11,830 nt of DNA, taken from NCBI GenBank assembly GCA_024650095.1, contig JANKMV010000006.1, forward strand, positions 6,933-18,762, read 5' to 3'. Positions 8,683-11,830 of this stretch are shown in pieces. The position numbers were made by a program, and so were the translations under genes. The stretch is from Bacillota bacterium. Lineage in GTDB: Bacteria; Bacillota; Dethiobacteria; Dethiobacterales; Dethiobacteraceae. Under the pieces are notes generated by a model, which was not told the DNA's origin, searched no databases, and worked only from the letters and a program-made list of their open reading frames with translations. Within the stretch, counting starts at the first letter, position 1, and each line of letters starts with the position of its first letter.

Positions 8683-9771
8683 CTAGCGTGCGCTTTCTAT
8701 TTTTTCTACCAACTCTTCAGCTGTAAAGCCAACACCTGGCTTATAAATCGTTTCAAAACTATTCACCGGCACATTAAACAGCGCTTCCTTGACAGGACGT
8801 GCGAATTGTCCCAAAGCAGATTCTGCCAGTAAGAAGTTGTTGCATTTACCCGCCACCTTTTGCAGTGCTTTTTCCGGGAAGGGACGTAGTGTGATGGGAC
8901 GGAAGTAGCCTACTTTGTAGCCTTTGGCACGTAAGCGATTCTTAGCCGCTTTGGCCGCGCGACTAACGACTCCATGCGAGAGGATAATGATATCAGCGTC
9001 ATCCACATCTTCCTCTTCCCACTCCACAACATGCTCGCTCATTTCTTCATATTCTTTTTGAATGGGCATGGTCGCCTCATATAGTTCCTCTTCCACACTA
9101 AATGTATTGCGATGATGCGCTGGGGGCCGATCTGTGCCGGGAACACCCGGTAGACCGACAAAACGTTCTGTTTCAACCATCTCAATACCCCGATCTTCTG
9201 GGTTATACATAGTTAAGGGTTCCCGCATTTTAGCCTGATACCCATCAGCCAACACAAAGGTGGGGAACCGATATTTCCATGCAGTATTGAAAGATTTGAT
9301 CATATAATCGTATAATTCCTGATGCGTTGCGGTAGAATACACCACTCGCCAGCCTTCACCGTTACCACCAAAGGTCATCATATTGACTTCCTGCTGTGAG
9401 TAAATAACGGTAGCGGTAGAAGGACCGCCTCGCTGCAGAATTGCCATCACCAGTGGAATGCGCATCATTTCCGCCATGGAAATAGGCTCCTGAAATAGTG
9501 TTGTACCTGGGCCTGCCGTGGCTGAAAATGCTCTACTACCGGCCATGATCCCGCCGATTGTGGTGAATCCAGCAGAGAGTTCATCTTCTGTTTGCAAAAA
9601 CTTACGACCGAACTTTGGTGCCATGCGTGTCCAATAATGCATGACCTCATTTTGGGGAGTAATGGGGTACCCGTACATAATATCTGCTCCGGCTGCTACT
9701 GCAGCCCAAGCGAGAGTTTCATTCCCCGTCATAAAAACTCTTTTTTCCCCTTGGATGGGCTTGTCCGTCAT
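8683..9771 (-). CDS. korA: 2-oxoacid:ferredoxin oxidoreductase alpha subunit (KorA/VorB type)
   Basis: A 362-residue alpha subunit containing the pyrimidine-binding domain (YGYPITPQNEVMHYW, the conserved glutamate in QTEDELSAG, and SATAGPGTTLFQEPISMAEM) and the transketolase C-terminal domain (ILSHGVVSRAAKAAKNRLRAKGYKVGYFRPITLRPFP, split here as two recognisable blocks). With beta, gamma and delta it makes a four-subunit enzyme that reversibly oxidises 2-oxoacids with ferredoxin and CoA. ATG 9769-9771 is chosen: AGGAGG lies 8 bases upstream. A GTG at 9778-9780 abuts that site and is unlikely. The segment at about residues 205-270 (proline- and glutamate-rich) resembles the VorB branch, but substrate specificity is not settled. 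Confidence 0.93.
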   Translation of the reverse strand: MTDKPIQGEKRVFMTGNETLAWAAVAAGADIMYGYPITPQNEVMHYWTRMAPKFGRKFLQTEDELSAGFTTIGGIMAGSRAFSATAGPGTTLFQEPISMAEMMRIPLVMAILQRGGPSTATVIYSQQEVNMMTFGGNGEGWRVVYSTATHQELYDYMIKSFNTAWKYRFPTFVLADGYQAKMREPLTMYNPEDRGIEMVETERFVGLPGVPGTDRPPAHHRNTFSVEEELYEATMPIQKEYEEMSEHVVEWEEEDVDDADIIILSHGVVSRAAKAAKNRLRAKGYKVGYFRPITLRPFPEKALQKVAGKCNNFLLAESALGQFARPVKEALFNVPVNSFETIYKPGVGFTAEELVEKIESAR

Positions 9772-9810
9772 CCAACACACCTCCTGATTAGCTAGAATTA
9801 TTTTTTATAA

Positions 9811-9849
9811 GAAAAGCGCATTTAATCAATTTCCTTAGCCGCGCTTTTC
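9811..9849. repeat. 9-bp inverted repeat upstream of korA
   Basis: GAAAAGCGC at 9811-9819 and GCGCTTTTC at 9841-9849 are perfectly complementary with a 21-base loop. On the minus strand the second arm ends in TTTTC. It could be a weak terminator, an operator or part of the adjoining repeat; no clear promoter for korA was found in this gap. Confidence 0.45.
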
Positions 9850-9935
9850 AATACTGGTTACATTAGCCACTTGCTAGTTGCAAAATGATATAATTCCTTA
9901 CCAGTATCTAAAAAGGCTCTGCCTTATCGGTTTCT
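9827..9935. repeat. copy A of a dispersed structured repeat (about 100 bp)
   Basis: This segment resembles 11721-11788 and 11779-11830 over most of its length. It contains an 8-bp inverted repeat (ATACTGGT 9851-9858 and ACCAGTAT 9900-9907), a shared GATATAA box (9887-9893), and a small hairpin AAGGC-TCT-GCCTT (9913-9925). Read on the minus strand, that hairpin is followed by TTTTT and may serve as a minimal terminator for the P-loop gene. The repeat fills the gap between the P-loop gene and korA. Confidence 0.6.
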
Positions 9936-10590
9936 ACCAAAAGGCTTCTGTCATAAACCGCCTTAAATAGCGCACCGTGTGTCCCTGGTGATCCTGCTTA
10001 CCTAGTTGTGACCGGAAACGTTCGTCCGCTGCTGTGGCCACAAAAGGTATCTGCATTTTACGAGAAACTTCAGAAACAATGTCAACGCCCTCTTTGATTA
10101 TGGCCATATTCGTCTCATCACCTAGATGGCTGTTATTAATCAAACCATCAAGCTGTACGAATTCCTGCAAATATTCAATAATATCGGCCACGGTTGCCGT
10201 CATGGGACGCGCCACATTAATTACGGCTAATACCTGGGCCGACGATTGCGTAAATCCTTCCAATAGGTTGAATATTTGACTACCGGAAGCCCCGTAGCCC
10301 ACATCTAAAATAACATGTCCTGCACGCTGCAATGCCCACCGCATTTCAGGCTTTAAAATGGCACCCGCTTCACCTAACCCGACTGTATCTTTCGTTTCCC
10401 ATGCAATCACCTGCAACCCTCGCGCCTCTAGTTGGCGCTTCAATGGACGCAAAGTGTAACATGGTTCCACTAGATCTAAATCTACCAAAGTAACGGGTTC
10501 TTCTCCCTGGACAAGATCGAGCGCTCTGTTAATGGCATTTTCGCTTTTGCCACTGGCGTATTCACCAATATATGCTTCTACAATCCGCAC
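9934..10590 (-). CDS. ParA/MinD-like P-loop protein of unknown function
   Basis: A 218-residue nucleotide-binding protein. The Walker A is GEYASGKSE (residues 9-17). VDLDLVEPCYTLR (36-48) resembles the switch segment of ParA/MinD-type ATPases, where the motif is usually DLDxxNP. A Walker B-like LDVGYG lies at 95-100, INNSHLGDETN (151-161) looks like a base-recognition loop, and NVARP (125-129) is a further conserved-looking block. No membrane segment or signal peptide is visible. It starts at GTG 10588-10590 with GGAG 7 bases upstream. It has its own promoter and a long structured leader, and precedes the kor operon by 162 bases. I place it in the SIMIBI class; a role in assembly or regulation of the oxidoreductase is only a guess from position. 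Confidence 0.85.
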   Translation of the reverse strand: MRIVEAYIGEYASGKSENAINRALDLVQGEEPVTLVDLDLVEPCYTLRPLKRQLEARGLQVIAWETKDTVGLGEAGAILKPEMRWALQRAGHVILDVGYGASGSQIFNLLEGFTQSSAQVLAVINVARPMTATVADIIEYLQEFVQLDGLINNSHLGDETNMAIIKEGVDIVSEVSRKMQIPFVATAADERFRSQLGKQDHQGHTVRYLRRFMTEAFW

Positions 10591-10621
10591 TTCGTTTCTC
10601 CTCTATGTGGGGTGACTTGCT

Positions 10622-10638
10622 TGCCTTTGCAAAGGGCA
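10622..10638. repeat. palindrome in the leader of the P-loop gene
   Basis: CCTTTGCAAAGG at 10624-10635 is a perfect 12-base palindrome, in a TGCC/GGCA-flanked setting. It lies between the attenuator terminator and the ribosome binding site and could be an operator or a small hairpin. Confidence 0.35.
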
Positions 10639-10653
10639 TAAATCATAATAGCT

Positions 10654-10692
10654 AAAAGAAAGCCCAGGATATGCCTGTTGGCCGATCCGGGC
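10654..10692 (-). terminator. intrinsic terminator in the 5' leader (attenuator candidate)
   Basis: On the minus strand GCCCGGAT (10685-10692) pairs with ATCCTGGGC (10662-10670, one bulged base). An inner GCC-AACA-GGC helix (10673-10682) continues the hairpin, and TTTCTTTT (10654-10661) follows directly. It lies about 65 bases after the predicted transcription start and about 65 bases before the P-loop gene, so it would end the transcript before the gene. Confidence 0.65.
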
Positions 10693-10722
10693 CTCTTTCG
10701 TCTATGATTCTGTGAGGACCGG
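10687..10722 (-). promoter_or_regulatory. antiterminator pairing competing with the leader terminator
   Basis: CCGGTCCTC (10714-10722 on the minus strand) can pair with GAGGCCCGG (10687-10695) with one mismatch and an 18-base loop. The second element overlaps the 5' arm of the terminator (10685-10692), so the two helices exclude each other. A third hairpin, GGACT-GGCC-GGTCC (10716-10729), would hide the antiterminator arm. This is a three-state arrangement typical of riboswitches and attenuators, but no known ligand class is recognised. Confidence 0.5.
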
Positions 10723-10761
10723 CCAGTCCATCGACGAGAGCAAAAAGACTCGTTAACTTGC

Positions 10762-10791
10762 ATTATATCATTTAGCAAAGAAATGCGTCAA
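10762..10791 (-). promoter_or_regulatory. sigma-A promoter of the P-loop gene
   Basis: Minus strand: TTGACG at 10786-10791, an 18-base spacer, and a perfect TATAAT at 10762-10767. Transcription should start near 10755, giving a leader of about 165 bases before the GTG at 10590. Confidence 0.8.
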
Positions 10792-10845
10792 GTTTTTCTC
10801 AGACCATAAAAGTCAACACCGTTGCAAGTTTGGCCGAACCTTTAA

Positions 10846-11121
10846 CTATCCTAGTAGTTTTTGCACAGCGACCAACATTACTAGGCCTGGCAAACCCATA
10901 TAACCCACAACCAGAGCAGTGACAGCATTTATGCCTATATTTAAACTAAAAATTCCTGCCACCAAATTAAATACAAAAAGAACCACAATGCCTACTACAC
11001 CTGTCAACAATACACGTGCAACAATTCGTGCCGGTGTTACCAGCATTCTCCCTACATAGTAGAGCATAAACAAACCGAAGATAGCGGCTACAACAACATT
11101 CAACTCTATTTCAGGCATCAT
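10846..11121 (-). CDS. bofA: pro-sigma-K processing inhibitor BofA
   Basis: A 91-residue integral membrane protein of the BofA family. In B. subtilis BofA, with SpoIVFA, holds the intramembrane protease SpoIVFB inactive in the outer forespore membrane until the sigma-G checkpoint is passed. Hydrophobic stretches lie at about residues 7-25, 33-58 and 65-90, and the C-terminal family signature INAVTALVVGYMGLPGLVML is clear. The start is ATG 11119-11121, which overlaps the upstream TGA as ATGA; AAAGGAGG lies about 11 bases upstream. A second ATG follows immediately. It follows the DUF2508 gene as bofA follows yaaL in Bacillus. No convincing terminator follows it; the next gene has its own promoter. 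Confidence 0.92.
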   Translation of the reverse strand: MMPEIELNVVVAAIFGLFMLYYVGRMLVTPARIVARVLLTGVVGIVVLFVFNLVAGIFSLNIGINAVTALVVGYMGLPGLVMLVAVQKLLG

Positions 11122-11435
11122 AATAAGAATTTCCTCCTTTCTTCAAATCCATCCATAGTCACGGGAACACGATAGCCACACTGTCGTGCCTTTTGTAGCA
11201 AGTGGGAATATTTTTTTTCTATGGCTGACATAGCTTCTATCGTAGCATCTATTGTAGCTGGTTCTCTAACCTCATTGAAGTGGTTTATGGCCACCTGCCA
11301 TTCTTGGACAACTTCTTTAAGCAAAGAAGAAAAAATCATATCCCGGGTGGCTTGTGGTGCATTCTTTAAGGGGAGCTTGGACAGCATTGCGTCCCAAAAA
11401 GCAGTAAACGTCTGCTCCCTATTACCTTCATCCAC
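11118..11435 (-). CDS. DUF2508 family protein (YaaL type)
   Basis: A 105-residue soluble, largely helical protein. The central part (EWQVAINHFNEV, then EAMSAIEKKYSHLLQKARQCG, residues about 47-93) matches the YaaL/DUF2508 pattern of two helices with conserved F-N-E-V and a late E-K-x-Y. Function is unknown. It carries an N-terminal extension of about 35 residues compared with YaaL, which I estimate at 70-90 residues. The start is GTG 11433-11435 with AGGAGG 9 bases upstream; the next in-frame Met is at residue 17. Its position directly before bofA is the recR-yaaL-bofA arrangement; recR itself is not seen in the 395 bases to the right. A 10-bp inverted repeat sits just upstream of its ribosome binding site. 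Confidence 0.82.
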   Translation of the reverse strand: MDEGNREQTFTAFWDAMLSKLPLKNAPQATRDMIFSSLLKEVVQEWQVAINHFNEVREPATIDATIEAMSAIEKKYSHLLQKARQCGYRVPVTMDGFEERRKFLL

Positions 11436-11453
11436 GGCAATTCACCTCCTGAG

Positions 11454-11487
11454 TGGCACATATGCATGTACTACACTATATGTGCCA
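11454..11487. repeat. 10-bp inverted repeat upstream of the DUF2508 ribosome binding site
   Basis: TGGCACATAT (11454-11463) and ATATGTGCCA (11478-11487) are perfectly complementary around a 14-base centre. It ends 4 bases before AGGAGG, so it could be a protein operator or an mRNA hairpin affecting translation of the DUF2508-bofA pair. Confidence 0.55.
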
Positions 11488-11583
11488 GAGCCAATTCCTA
11501 TGCCTTTCTATTACCAAGGATTATATGAAGGCGCACTTTTCCTGTGCCCAAAATTTTCGAAGCCTAACTCTTTCACGTAGAGT

Positions 11584-11698
11584 GTAGGGAACGGTCTTGA
11601 CCGTTCCGCTATGTTTTGCTATTATTTTCAAAGATGACATTGCTTATTCTCATCTGTGCTAGATTTTGGGGTCCGGAACGGTCTTGACCGTTCCCTAC
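11584..11698. repeat. pair of inverted palindromic repeats (BIME/MITE-like)
   Basis: A 24-base unit at 11584-11607 (GTAGG then the palindrome) recurs as its reverse complement at 11675-11698, matching except for the two central bases. Each unit contains GGAACGGTCTTGACCGTTCC, which folds as a 9-bp hairpin. The 67 bases between them are A/T-rich with no open frame of note. The layout is like two opposed REP elements or a very short inverted-repeat element; no target duplication was evident. Confidence 0.75.
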
Positions 11699-11720
11699 AT
11701 TTGCATGTCCTGCGTTTAGT

Positions 11721-11788
11721 CACTTAACAAGCTGCGAAACGATATAAACTCCTGTACTAAGAAAGGAGCTTCCTTTTTCAGTTTCCTC
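11721..11788. repeat. copy B of the dispersed structured repeat
   Basis: It aligns with 9868-9935: a shared CACTT start, a GATATAA box (11741-11747), and a small hairpin AAAGGA-GCT-TCCTTT (11762-11776) whose stem differs from copy A by changes that keep base pairing. It is followed by CAGTTTCCT, which begins copy C. Confidence 0.6.
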
Positions 11789-11830
11789 TAAGTACACCTT
11801 CAGTACTGGCTACATACGCAGCTTGCTAAC
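11779..11830. repeat. copy C (partial) of the dispersed structured repeat
   Basis: It aligns with 9827-9880 in the same orientation, including the shared TACTGG, TACAT and CTTGCTA blocks, and is cut by the window edge. Together with copy B it implies tandem units about 100 bases apart. Confidence 0.55.

Larger units (their letters stand above)
11488..11830. other. gene-free stretch at the right edge
   Basis: No supportable gene is seen here. A plus-strand open frame reaching 11580 is mostly the mirror of the DUF2508 gene. A TATAAT-like box on the minus strand near 11521 lacks a good -35. The remainder is occupied by the two repeat families described separately. The upstream gene expected from synteny (recR) would lie beyond the window. 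Confidence 0.6.

Noticed and set aside
9868..9900. Plus-strand promoter at TATAAT near 9889
   Set aside because: The -10-like box has no acceptable -35 at 16-18 bases and no plus-strand gene follows; it belongs to the shared repeat.
10654..10755. SRP (4.5S/scRNA) or T-box RNA in the leader
   Set aside because: The conserved SRP apical loop (GGAAGGAAGCAGC-like) is missing, and the T-box sequence AGGGTGGNACCGCG is not present. A generic attenuator fits better.
10578..10778. Minus-strand open frame of 66 codons in the leader before the P-loop gene
   Set aside because: It begins upstream of the predicted transcription start, inside the promoter, has no ribosome binding site, runs through the terminator hairpin and overlaps the real GTG start. 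The composition does not look like a protein.
11221..11580. Plus-strand open frame of 119 codons at the right side
   Set aside because: Most of it is antisense to the DUF2508 gene, which has a good ribosome binding site and synteny; the part beyond 11435 is too short to support alone.
11584..11698. CRISPR array
   Set aside because: Only two units, in opposite orientation, each a palindrome; a CRISPR array needs direct repeats with regular spacers.

Overview
The window looks like chromosomal core sequence from an endospore-forming member of the Bacillota (Clostridia or Negativicutes type). The reasons are a BofA-type pro-sigma-K processing regulator, a Gin-type sigma-G inhibitor, strong AGGAGG-like ribosome binding sites, TTGACA/TATAAT promoters, and a gene order that echoes the origin-proximal region of Bacillus subtilis (yaaL-bofA and csfB-yaaO-tmk-holB-yaaT). 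The anaerobic ferredoxin-linked 2-oxoacid oxidoreductase operon points to an anaerobe. The exact genus cannot be read from the sequence.

Nearly everything is encoded on the minus strand, so the order of transcription is from right to left. Right end (11436-11830): no gene, but repeats. There are two inverted copies of a 24-base unit built on a palindrome, then a roughly 100-base tandem repeat that runs off the window and has a relative at 9827-9935. Next come a YaaL/DUF2508 gene and bofA, translationally coupled. A sigma-A promoter follows, with a leader of about 165 nt that can fold into mutually exclusive hairpins ending in an intrinsic terminator. It precedes a ParA/MinD-like P-loop protein of unknown function. 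After a repeat-bearing gap comes a complete four-subunit 2-oxoacid:ferredoxin oxidoreductase operon (korA-korB-korG-korD), closed by a perfect 21-bp terminator hairpin.

The second half starts with a new promoter driving a membrane-anchored NusG domain II protein coupled to a DUF523 protein. guaB (IMP dehydrogenase) follows with its own promoter, whose -35 box overlaps the DUF523 stop codon. Then come the sigma-G inhibitor gin, an Orn/Lys/Arg decarboxylase-family protein (YaaO type), tmk (thymidylate kinase), holB (DNA polymerase III delta') and ricT (PSP1 domain). The decarboxylase/tmk pair is joined by an ATGA overlap and the holB/ricT pair by a TAATG overlap. At the extreme left an open frame on the plus strand ends one base before the ricT stop and may be the C-terminus of a convergent gene.

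Functionally the window mixes housekeeping (dTMP and GMP synthesis, clamp loading), sporulation control (BofA, Gin, RicT) and anaerobic carbon metabolism (Kor). The least explained items are the structured leader in front of the P-loop gene, that P-loop protein itself, and the two repeat families.
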